Shown in pieces: positions 56,522 to 64,000 of a DNA stretch of 64,000 bases. The stretch is taken from positions 1-64,000 of the forward strand of contig JAPPOQ010000030.1 of assembly GCA_028817895.1 (NCBI GenBank), read 5' to 3'. The stretch is from Ahrensia sp. (GTDB lineage Bacteria > Pseudomonadota > Alphaproteobacteria > Rhizobiales > Rhizobiaceae). The stretch's first letter is position 1. Each line of letters starts with the position of its first letter. The notes under the pieces were generated by a model. The model had not been told where the DNA came from, did no database searches, and saw only the letters and a program-made list of their open reading frames with translations. A program made the translations under genes and the position numbers.

Positions 56522-56716
56522 CGCTACCCCTACCCCTTCACAGCGCGATGTGCGGAGCGGCGGGGCGTGCCCGCTTGCTTCCAACGCTCAAAATCAGCCC
56601 GCTTTGCAGCAAGTCTGCAATGTGAAGCCATAATGTTGCCGCGCTTTTGATTCGTAAATGTCAGATTAACACCAGCAATTGTTGTCGGCGCAAGTGGGCT
56701 GCGTTCTTTGGCGCGC

Positions 56717-57535
56717 CTAATTGTTCGCGCCTGGATTTTTCTCAACGTCCTGAGGCTTTAAGGCAACATGTGACAATGCGGTGACAAGCGTTGCGCCGAT
56801 TGGACGTTGAAGGACAAGATCGGCGACGGCGTCAAGCGGTGTGGGCTGAGCGTTAACGATGACAAGTCTTGCGCCACTTTGCTGAGCGATCAGTGGAAGC
56901 GTCGCAGCCGGTTGTACCACGAGAGACGAGCCCAGCACGACGAAAAGATCACATTGATGTGCCCAGCGTTCGGCCAAGGCCAGCTTGTCCGCAGGCATGG
57001 GCTGACCAAAGGAAATGATGTTGGGCTTTACAATGCCGCCGCAGCGCTGGCAGTTCGGCGGTTGACCCTCCCGGTCAATCCGGTTCTTTGCCTCTTCCAG
57101 CGACATGGGTGCGCGACAGTCCAGACAGGAGGCGCGCGTTCCATTCCCGTGCAGTTCAACCATATCGGTGTCGTTCACACCGGCTCTCTGATGCAGCCCG
57201 TCGATGTTTTGAGTGACCAGGCCAAGGCCGCTCTCGCCGTTGATTATGCTGGCAACCGCCAGGTGACCTTCATTGGGGTCTGAGCTCTCAAATTGCTGCT
57301 GGAAATGAAACCGCCGGCGCCAGTCTTCCAATCTTTGTTGCGGGTCGCGCAGATAGTCGTCAAACTGAATTGGCTTGATCTTCGACCAAATGCCTCCCGG
57401 ACTGCGAAAATCCGCAATACCCGACTCGGTGGACACTCCGGCCCCTGTAAACACCACGATGCTGCGCGCTGCGTGCAACTCATCGGCAAGTGCGGCGGTG
57501 CGATCTTCTTCGTGCGCTTTCCCAAGTGTCGACAT
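56717..57535 (-). CDS. Sir2-family NAD-dependent protein deacylase
   Basis: This 272-aa sirtuin has the NAD-binding GAGVSTESGIADFRSPGG (31-48) and QNIDGLH (109-115), with catalytic His129. The zinc tetrad is C137, C140, C162 and C165. It removes acyl groups from lysines using NAD. The start at 57535 (MSTLGKAH) is preferred over 57565. No adjacent acetyl-CoA synthetase or acetyltransferase is present. Confidence 0.93.
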   Translation of the reverse strand: MSTLGKAHEEDRTAALADELHAARSIVVFTGAGVSTESGIADFRSPGGIWSKIKPIQFDDYLRDPQQRLEDWRRRFHFQQQFESSDPNEGHLAVASIINGESGLGLVTQNIDGLHQRAGVNDTDMVELHGNGTRASCLDCRAPMSLEEAKNRIDREGQPPNCQRCGGIVKPNIISFGQPMPADKLALAERWAHQCDLFVVLGSSLVVQPAATLPLIAQQSGARLVIVNAQPTPLDAVADLVLQRPIGATLVTALSHVALKPQDVEKNPGANN

Positions 57536-57671
57536 CACCCTTCCATCCACAACTTGTTCCAACAAGACTCAGTGGTGGCATGCATGTTAAACCCTTCACT
57601 TGCCTTTGCTGCGTCAATGTCCCAAACCGCTGGCGGTTTCACAGACTGTACAGGCGGGGAAAAGAGGTCTC

Positions 57672-58112
57672 ATGCGCTATCTGCATACAATGGTTCGTAT
57701 CAGGGACATTGACGAGTCGCTCGACTTTTATGTCAACAAGTTGGGGCTGGTGGAAACGCGGCGCAAAGAGTTTGAGAAAGGCCGCTTTACCCTGATCTTT
57801 CTGGCAGCGCCTGGAGATCTCGACCGCGCGAAAAGCGACAACGCTCCGGAACTGGAACTGACCTATAATTGGGACCCGGAAGACTATGATTCGGGCCGCA
57901 ATTTCGGCCACATGGCATTCAAGGTCGACAATATCTACGATGCATGCCAACGGCTCATGGATGCTGGCGTCACGATCAATCGGCCCCCTCGTGATGGGCA
58001 TATGGCATTTGTGAAATCACCCGACAACATTTCCTTCGAACTGCTTCAAGAAGGCGATGCGCTAGCGCCGCAGGAGCCATGGACATCGATGGAGAATACG
58101 GGCAGCTGGTAG
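57672..58112 (+). CDS. gloA: Lactoylglutathione lyase (glyoxalase I)
   Basis: The 146-aa protein starts MRYLHTMVRIRDIDESLDFY, the classic glyoxalase I opening with a metal-ligand His5. The remaining ligands lie in ELTYNWD, GHMAFKVDNIY and FELLQ. It converts the methylglyoxal-glutathione hemithioacetal to lactoylglutathione. The 146-aa length indicates the short nickel/cobalt-type form. An upstream in-frame start at 57600 is unlikely. Confidence 0.94.
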   Translation: MRYLHTMVRIRDIDESLDFYVNKLGLVETRRKEFEKGRFTLIFLAAPGDLDRAKSDNAPELELTYNWDPEDYDSGRNFGHMAFKVDNIYDACQRLMDAGVTINRPPRDGHMAFVKSPDNISFELLQEGDALAPQEPWTSMENTGSW

Positions 58113-58360
58113 CGCCGCTTTTCAGCCACAATAGCGCCGCAAGAGCGGTCGGGGTTTCTGGTCGTGCCGGACGAGAGTCGGCAGCCGGGTGAGGGTATGT
58201 TGGGCATGTTTGGCGGTGGATCACCAAAGCAGAGGTTGAGCGGCGATCGGCCCGGTTCGTTGCCGCAGCCCATCGCCAGCACCGGGCAAGTCTCCAGTGC
58301 TAGTCTCAGCCCGAATGGCCGCACAAACCTATTGGATCAGCGATTGCGAGCACAAATTGC

Positions 58361-59497
58361 ATGCAGGAGTGCTTGCGCGTGATACGATCGGTCAAGCTTC
58401 CGCACCGTTTCACTTTGTTGGGGTCGCTGCTGGCGGCGGGGCTGGTCCTGTCGGGATGCAACGCTTCATCAGGCTTTTCCAGTGCCAGTTTAACGGCGGC
58501 GTTGACGCCACAAGAATCTGATCTTGAACAAGCGAAGGCCGAAGACGAGGCCGCGCAGCCTCAAAGCGAGGCGGACGCAACATCCCAAACTGCTGAAACG
58601 GAAGAACAAAAGCCGGACCAACCCACCGAATTGGCTCTGGCCGCGGAAAAGCCGAGCAGCATTCCAGAACAGGCGGCGAATTCACTGGCCAAACCCGCTG
58701 GAGCGCCAGCAGCGAACAGCGTTGCGTCAGGATCAATTGGGCTGCCGAACCGTTATCGTGCAACTTCATCCACAGCAACCCAGTCCCAGAATCAGGGACA
58801 AAAGCAGGCATCACCATCGCCCAACGCCTTTTTTGCCAACCTGTTTCAGCAGCCAAACACATCGCTTGCCAATCGCTCAGCCAATGCAGCAACTGGCGGA
58901 CGCGAAGCGACGCAATCGCGCAATCGTCCATCCAAACCGGCGCCACGCGTGCGCGTTACGGCCCGCAACAAGCTCGAAGATTCCTCCGCCACACGTCGCA
59001 GGGGCAGCATATTCGGCCTGCCCGGCGTGAAACGCAAAAACCTGTTCTCGATTGAAGATGAAATCGAGCGAGAGGAGTTTGATGAACCGATCCGCACAGC
59101 ATCGATCGCCAATCTCGCGACACGCGGAGCGCACGGTCTGTTGTTGCAACGGCCCGATGTTCAGGTGGGCTGTTTCCCGCGCTCATTATTGGCGATTCTC
59201 ACGCGAGTGGAACGGCGCTTTAAGCGCAAACCGCTGATTACGTCGGGCTATCGCAGTCCGCGGCGCAACCGACTTGTGCGTGGTGCGCGTCGCTCAACCC
59301 ATATGCGCTGCATGGCCGCGGATATTCAGGTGAAGGGCGTGTCAAAGTGGCAGTTGGCTAAGTATCTGCGCTCATTGCCTGGCCGTGGCGGTGTCGGAAC
59401 CTATTGTCACACCAATTCAGTTCACATTGATGTTGGCTCGAAACGGGCGTGGCATCACTGCCGCCGGAGCCGCAAAAAGCGCCGCCGAAATAGCTGA
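58361..59497 (+). CDS. M15/YcbK-like (DUF882) peptidase lipoprotein
   Basis: This 378-aa protein has a signal with lipobox Cys33 (LVLSGC). A long low-complexity Gln/Ala/Ser-rich spacer (about 45-190) and a basic region follow. The C-terminal domain has SGYRSPRRN and metal ligands H314, D321 (STHMRCMAAD) and H355 (HIDVG). These match the D-Ala-D-Ala carboxypeptidase-type M15 fold, so it probably trims peptidoglycan. The C-terminus is strongly basic. A GTG at 58379 is an alternative start. Confidence 0.82.
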   Translation: MQECLRVIRSVKLPHRFTLLGSLLAAGLVLSGCNASSGFSSASLTAALTPQESDLEQAKAEDEAAQPQSEADATSQTAETEEQKPDQPTELALAAEKPSSIPEQAANSLAKPAGAPAANSVASGSIGLPNRYRATSSTATQSQNQGQKQASPSPNAFFANLFQQPNTSLANRSANAATGGREATQSRNRPSKPAPRVRVTARNKLEDSSATRRRGSIFGLPGVKRKNLFSIEDEIEREEFDEPIRTASIANLATRGAHGLLLQRPDVQVGCFPRSLLAILTRVERRFKRKPLITSGYRSPRRNRLVRGARRSTHMRCMAADIQVKGVSKWQLAKYLRSLPGRGGVGTYCHTNSVHIDVGSKRAWHHCRRSRKKRRRNS

Positions 59498-59625
59498 TTT
59501 TATGGACTATCGGCGCAAGCGTGGCGCCGTTTCCAAAGGCGCAATCCGCACGGCAGCAGAAACACAAATTGCGCCAGTTCAGGGTTGAAACACCCGATCC
59601 TTCTGCCTATACACAGCCCGGCTGT

Positions 59626-59700
59626 GGTCCCTTCGTCTATCGGTTAGGACGCCAGGTTTTCAACCTGGAAAGAGGGGTTCGATTCCCCTAGGGACTGCCA
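59626..59700 (+). tRNA. tRNA-Glu(TTC)
   Basis: The plus strand has acceptor GGTCCCT/AGGGACT (first pair G-U), discriminator G and encoded CCA. The anticodon loop TTTTCAA gives anticodon TTC, and the T arm is GGGGTTCGATTCCCC. All arms pair. Confidence 0.94.
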
Positions 59701-59766
59701 GCCTTTTTCGTCCGCCACGTGTCTGTAAGCTATGTTCGTTGTGGCCGTCCTTACGCGCCGCCGCGA

Positions 59767-61581
59767 TCACGGCTGAGAGATGTCGGCCACCGCAGATGCA
59801 TCCAGCAATCTCAGTTGGATCCGGCGACGTCCTCGGAAAAAATCTGCGCTCAGAGTTCCGACAAAATGGGCGGGCTGATCGTCATTTTGCAGCAGGAAAC
59901 GACCAAGCCCCGTGTCGGCGGATCGGAAAGAAATGCCGTCGAGGCTCGCACCGTCAGACGCCTTCAACTGAAACCGGACATGATCGCGACCGACCCGGCT
60001 GCTGTTGGCGATGCGATGCCGCGGGAACGCGAATACCGGTTGCGGATTTCCTGACCCAAAGGGCCCGGCGCGCTGAAGATCATCGAACAAATCAGTTGTC
60101 GCTCCGCGAGCTGACAGGGCGCCGTCGATCAACAGCACATCTTGCGTTCTTGTTGCGTTGAAGGCAGGACCGGCGCTCTCTTCCAGAAAGGCGCGAAATG
60201 CACCCAGTTTTGAACGCTCGATGGTGATGCCAGCAGCCATGGCGTGCCCGCCACCCTTTTGCAGCAGACCCCGTTCAAGTGCAGTCCGCACCGCCTTGCC
60301 AAGATCGACACCGGGAATGGATCGCCCGGACCCAACACCAACACCCCGGTCGTCAAATTGTATGGCGAAGGCGGGCCTTCGAAAGCGATCTTTCAAACGC
60401 GAGGCAAGCAACCCCACAACCCCGACATGCCAGGTGTCGCTTTGAGTGACGATCACTGCCGGACCATCGCCACCGCCCCGTTCGGCTTCCGCCTCGGCGA
60501 TAGCCTGTTCAAGCATGTCGGCTTCCATGGCCTGGCGTTCCGCATTCAAAGTGTCGAGCTGGAGCGCGATCTGCTCGGCCTCAACGGGATCATGCGTCGT
60601 CAGCAGCCGAGCACCCAATGCAGCATCGCCGATGCGCCCACCAGCATTGATGCGTGGGCCGAGCAGAAATCCCAAATGCCACGCTTCGACAGGACCAGCG
60701 AGCCGGGCCGCCTTCGACAGAGCCGCCAGGCCGGGATTGGCCTGGTTGCGCATGACGTCCAGCCCACGCGTCGCATAGGCTCTGTTCAAACCGGTGAGCG
60801 GGACCACATCACAAACCGTGCCGAGCGCCACCAGATCCAGCCACTCCATCAAATCGGGCAGTTGGAGGCTATCTTGCCCACCCTGCCCACCGTCTCTCAG
60901 CTTTCGGTTGACGGCCACAAGGGCCAAAAACACCACTCCAACTGCTGATAGATGCCCCTGACCCGACAGATCATCATGGCGGTTCGGGTTCACCAAGGCC
61001 TGGATGGCCGGCAGTTCGTCGCCAACCTGATGATGGTCGAGCACGATAACATCGACGCCACGAGCCGATGCGGCTTCAAAGGGCTCAAAACTGCCGGATC
61101 CGCAATCCACTGTTATGAGCAGCCTTGCCCCGTCATCGATGAGGCTTTCAACCGCCGAGACATTCGGTCCATAGCCTTCGAAAATGCGATCGGGGATGTG
61201 AATGCTGGCGGTGAGGCCAAAAGCGCGCAAATATTTGGCAAGCAACGCGCTGGAGGTTGCCCCATCAACGTCGTAATCGCCGAAGATGGCCACATGCTCG
61301 CGGTCGGTGATGGCGCTCGCAATCCGGGCCGCGGCAGCGTCCATGTCGGTCAGCGTGGCCGGGTCCGGCATCAAATCGCGCAGGGTTGGGTTGAGAAAGG
61401 AGACCGCATCGTCTGCCTGCACGCCGCGCGCAGCCAGAATACGCGCCAAAAGCTCCGCGATGCGATAGGCCTGCGCCATCTTTTCGGCTTGCCCGGCCTC
61501 CGCGCGGCCAAGGCGGTCGCTCCATCGTCGGCCAAGGACCGATCGGCGAACATTCAAAAAGGCGCGTTCAGCGGGTTCCAT
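59767..61581 (-). CDS. recJ: Single-stranded-DNA-specific exonuclease RecJ
   Basis: This 604-aa DHH-family exonuclease has DYDVDG at 102-107 and DHH at 182-184. The DHHA1-domain GGHAMAAG is near residue 450 and an OB fold lies in the C-terminus. It degrades 5' single-strand ends in recombination and mismatch repair. I chose the start at 61581 (MEPAERAFLN), which overlaps the ctaA stop by 14 bp. The frame stays open to 61827, but that part overlaps ctaA and has no family counterpart. Confidence 0.94.
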   Translation of the reverse strand: MEPAERAFLNVRRSVLGRRWSDRLGRAEAGQAEKMAQAYRIAELLARILAARGVQADDAVSFLNPTLRDLMPDPATLTDMDAAAARIASAITDREHVAIFGDYDVDGATSSALLAKYLRAFGLTASIHIPDRIFEGYGPNVSAVESLIDDGARLLITVDCGSGSFEPFEAASARGVDVIVLDHHQVGDELPAIQALVNPNRHDDLSGQGHLSAVGVVFLALVAVNRKLRDGGQGGQDSLQLPDLMEWLDLVALGTVCDVVPLTGLNRAYATRGLDVMRNQANPGLAALSKAARLAGPVEAWHLGFLLGPRINAGGRIGDAALGARLLTTHDPVEAEQIALQLDTLNAERQAMEADMLEQAIAEAEAERGGGDGPAVIVTQSDTWHVGVVGLLASRLKDRFRRPAFAIQFDDRGVGVGSGRSIPGVDLGKAVRTALERGLLQKGGGHAMAAGITIERSKLGAFRAFLEESAGPAFNATRTQDVLLIDGALSARGATTDLFDDLQRAGPFGSGNPQPVFAFPRHRIANSSRVGRDHVRFQLKASDGASLDGISFRSADTGLGRFLLQNDDQPAHFVGTLSADFFRGRRRIQLRLLDASAVADISQP

Positions 61582-62674
61582 GCACGGGAACGCCGACCGA
61601 AGATGCAATATCAGCCGATTTCGCTTCGTTTGATGTGTGGCGCGTCGGCGCAAGTGCATGCCAATGGGCCACTGCAAAGGAAAGCAGTGCAACCGCTCCG
61701 AACTGATGGAGCAGTGCCCAACCAAACGGCACCTGCAAAACGAGGGCGACGATGCCAAGCGCTGCCTGCGTGGTGACCAGCCCCAACAAGACAACGGACC
61801 GCCTTGCATGGGTACTGTCGGGCGCAATGCGCATAAGCCAGACCATGTGCGCGAAAGTCGCGAACCATAGCAGGTAAGCCAGATTGCGATGGTTGAATTG
61901 CACCATCACCGCATTGTCGGTCATATTGGCGAGCAATGACGCGGCGGCCATCACGCCATGCGGAACCCACTCGCCATTCATGGTGGGCCAGGTGTTGTAA
62001 GCCATGCCGGCATCGAGACCGGCCACGAGACCGCCGGCAAAAATCTGGACGAGAAGCAACGCAACGATTGCAACACCCTGCCAGGTCGCCGAGGCGAGCG
62101 CGCCACCTTCATGCCGCACGGTGGAGCGGGCAAGCCACAACGTGTAGGCAAGAATGATACAAGCGAGGGTCAAGTGAACGGCAAGCCTGATCTGGCTGAC
62201 ATCCACACGCCCCACGAGACCGGATCTGACCATCCACCAGCCCACAAACCCCTGAAGGCTCCCAAGCGCCAGCAGCACAAGCAGCGGCAATTTCATGTGC
62301 GGTGGAATGGCTTTGCGCAGCCAGAACCAAATGAGCGGACCAACAAAGGCCAGACCGATGACACGGCCCAGAAAACGGTGCCCCCATTCCCACCAGAAAA
62401 TCACCTTGAACTGCGCCATCGTCATGACCGTGTTGATCGTCTGAAACTCGGTTGTCTCGCGATACATGGCAAAGGCGTCTTCCCAATCTGCTGCGTTGAG
62501 CGGCGGAATCGCCCCACGTATGGGTGCCCATTCGGTGATCGACAAACCGGAATCGGTCAGCCGCGTTGCGCCGCCAACCAGCACCATAATCGCCACGAGG
62601 ACAGCAACGCCGTAGAGCCACCAGCGAATGGCGGCGAGATCTTTTTCTCGGGCGTGAGAAGCTGAGGTTGGCAT
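61568..62674 (-). CDS. ctaA: Heme A synthase (COX15/CtaA)
   Basis: This 368-aa polytopic protein oxidises the C8 methyl of heme O to make heme A for cytochrome oxidase. The signature GGATRLTDSGLSITEW is at the first extracytoplasmic loop and EWGHRFLGRVIGLAF carries a heme-ligand His. QFNHRNLAYLLW and LHQFGAVALL are in the second half. Eight helices fit the alphaproteobacterial type 2 form. The start is at 62674 (MPTSASHARE). Confidence 0.94.
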   Translation of the reverse strand: MPTSASHAREKDLAAIRWWLYGVAVLVAIMVLVGGATRLTDSGLSITEWAPIRGAIPPLNAADWEDAFAMYRETTEFQTINTVMTMAQFKVIFWWEWGHRFLGRVIGLAFVGPLIWFWLRKAIPPHMKLPLLVLLALGSLQGFVGWWMVRSGLVGRVDVSQIRLAVHLTLACIILAYTLWLARSTVRHEGGALASATWQGVAIVALLLVQIFAGGLVAGLDAGMAYNTWPTMNGEWVPHGVMAAASLLANMTDNAVMVQFNHRNLAYLLWFATFAHMVWLMRIAPDSTHARRSVVLLGLVTTQAALGIVALVLQVPFGWALLHQFGAVALLSFAVAHWHALAPTRHTSNEAKSADIASSVGVPVHGTR

Positions 62675-62852
62675 GGTGTTCCGGCGCGAAGTCCAAGGGC
62701 GCGGTTGATTTGGCTGCGTTGCTTGGAAAAGTAAAGCGGCGCGCGCCGAACCGGATAGACACCAATTGTCGCGCTCACCCGTCTGCCCTTGTTTCAGGCA
62801 ACGGCGCTGGTCTATTTCATCACACAGCAACCAAACCGGGCTTCACAGCACC

Positions 62853-63071
62853 ATGCGCACAACACTGCCAATCAGGGTCAAGAAGATGATGGGAATGTTC
62901 CTCATTGTGGTCCTGGTTATTGTCTATGCGCTGGTGGCAGTCGCCGTGGCCACTGCAACGCTCGCCAACGCGCCATGGTATGCGCATATGCTTTATTTCA
63001 TGTTCAGCGGCGTGCTCTGGATCGTGCCGGCCATGGTGATCATCAAATGGATGGCGACTGAAGCCGACTGA
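62853..63071 (+). CDS. DUF2842-like small membrane protein
   Basis: The 72-aa protein has two predicted membrane helices (FLIVVLVIVYALVAVAVATA and the pair FMFSGVLWIVPAMVIIKWM). This two-helix layout with the C-terminal WIVPAMVIIKWM fits DUF2842, found widely in alphaproteobacteria. It is divergent from ctaA. The function is unknown. Confidence 0.75.
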   Translation: MRTTLPIRVKKMMGMFLIVVLVIVYALVAVAVATATLANAPWYAHMLYFMFSGVLWIVPAMVIIKWMATEAD

Positions 63072-63119
63072 CACGCTGGCTTAGCATGAGATGCAGAGGC
63101 TCGTGTGAGCATCAATGCA

Positions 63120-64000
63120 TCAAGCCACATCCAGCTGGCGAAATCTGCGCCGAAGGCGGGTCGGTAGTCCCGATGCCAGAGGCGCGATATAGCGCAAATC
63201 CTGATACCAGCCATTGACGGAAATGCGCGGCAGCGCGGTCAAATGATCGATATGGGCAGGAAAGATCATACCCGGCCTGGTTGTTACGGCCGTCTCGAAA
63301 CCCATGGCATTGCTCGCCTTGAATTCGCGGGCGCCAGCAGCCGATCTGTAACCAAACGGGTAGGCGAGATGGGCCGGACGCTTGCCCATCTTCTTGGTTA
63401 GGCGATCAAGGCCGTCCAGCAGGTCCGCTTCCATGGCCTGTTGCGACAAGCGGGCAAGCGCCAGATGGTCGTTTCCATGGGCTCCGATGGTGCACAACGG
63501 ATCAGCAGCAAGGGTGCGCAGCTCGTCCCAACTCATAACGGCGTCGCGGGTCGCTGCGTCAATATCGATATCGTATTTCTCACACCAGGCGCGCACCGTG
63601 TCAGCAACATCCGCCTCCGGAACACCGGTCATAAGGTGATGTTCCAGATGGCATAGCGCGTTTCGTTTCTGCGATATGGTCTCGCAATCGAAGGTAAAAC
63701 TGGCTTCATGACCATCAATTTCGATTGATGACTGGTCGCGCACGATTTTTTCGATACCGCGCCACCACATCACGCCCGTGCCGTCGACGAGCCCGGTCGC
63801 AACGTAAACCGTGTAGGGTACATCCATTGCGCGCAGAACCGGTGTACCAAACTCGGCAAAGTCGCGATATCCGTCATCCACCGTAACGGCGGCGAATTTG
63901 CGCCCCTCCACCGGATTTGCGATGCGCTCGCGCACGTCATCCATGGCAACAAAATCGAAACCTCGATCCCGCAAATGCTTGATGGCTGCGGCGAGAAACT
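63120..64000 (-). CDS. Polysaccharide deacetylase family protein (5' end outside window)
   Basis: The frame is open to the window edge, so the N-terminus is missing; the visible part begins FLAAAIKHLRDRG. The NodB-domain motif 1 is TVDDGYRDF, followed by a His motif in GAHGNDHLALARLS and AYPFGYRSAAGAREFK. These fit metal-dependent de-N-acetylases acting on surface glycans. The target is unknown. It ends 48 bp from the DUF2842-like gene. Confidence 0.85.
   Translation of the reverse strand, partial: FLAAAIKHLRDRGFDFVAMDDVRERIANPVEGRKFAAVTVDDGYRDFAEFGTPVLRAMDVPYTVYVATGLVDGTGVMWWRGIEKIVRDQSSIEIDGHEASFTFDCETISQKRNALCHLEHHLMTGVPEADVADTVRAWCEKYDIDIDAATRDAVMSWDELRTLAADPLCTIGAHGNDHLALARLSQQAMEADLLDGLDRLTKKMGKRPAHLAYPFGYRSAAGAREFKASNAMGFETAVTTRPGMIFPAHIDHLTALPRISVNGWYQDLRYIAPLASGLPTRLRRRFRQLDVA

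Noticed and set aside
56530-56745. 71-codon minus-strand frame between the cold-shock and sirtuin genes
   Set aside because: It overlaps both neighbours, has no motif and a basic, biased composition.
58113-58360. Possible structured RNA upstream of the M15 peptidase gene
   Set aside because: Compared by eye with SRP RNA signatures; no match, and no clear promoter or terminator.

Overview
This window looks like the chromosome of an alphaproteobacterium of the order Hyphomicrobiales (Rhizobiales); the genus cannot be fixed from sequence alone. The signs are a fused anthranilate synthase TrpE-TrpG, a petABC bc1 operon, an eno-ftsB-pdhA-pdhB-pdhC-lpdA run whose E1-beta carries its own lipoyl domain, an NDUFS4-type complex I subunit, and lineage-restricted families that resemble DUF2333 and DUF6638. 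Coding density is high and no rRNA, CRISPR array or intact prophage was seen.

Layout. 0-10 kb: ychF, a GST, a P450, two MaoC hydratases, apt, the bc1 complex operon and a CHMI-type isomerase. 10-25 kb: trpEG, two large conserved proteins of unknown role, glutaryl-CoA dehydrogenase, an MscS channel, a divergent SbtA/LysR pair, glycerate kinase, thymidine kinase and a Rieske oxygenase. 25.2-36.2 kb: nine co-directional genes. The first four (TolC-like lipoprotein, HlyD adaptor, GAF-like/HlyD fusion, PqqD-like/M50 protease/HlyD fusion) form an export-like envelope complex with no ABC or RND pump. The next five (coiled-coil protein, 390-aa protein, two tiny C-terminally anchored membrane proteins, classical-clade AAA+ ATPase) form an uncharacterised ATPase module. 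This is the best candidate here for an undescribed system.

36.2-44.6 kb: an accessory segment. A scar made of dead IS5 and IS630 pieces is followed by a sugar ABC transporter operon with a hydroxyacid dehydrogenase, a LacI regulator and a ThuA protein. Two LacI-type operators lie exactly 20 bp apart before the first gene. The segment ends at an intact tRNA-Thr(CGT) next to a truncated second tRNA-Thr. 44.7-64 kb returns to core genes: lpdA, the pyruvate dehydrogenase operon (with a Uma2-type nuclease gene inserted), ftsB, eno, a gluconolactonase, a double cold-shock protein, a sirtuin, glyoxalase I, an M15-type peptidase, recJ, ctaA and a partial polysaccharide deacetylase.

A structured repeat of about 310 bp with terminal inverted repeats occurs twice in opposite orientation (1-250, cut by the window edge, and 9849-10162). 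One end of each copy lies 16-20 bp from a start codon (ychF and the CHMI gene), and the other end of the second copy supplies the trpEG stop codon. All functions are assigned by reading motifs; no database search was run.
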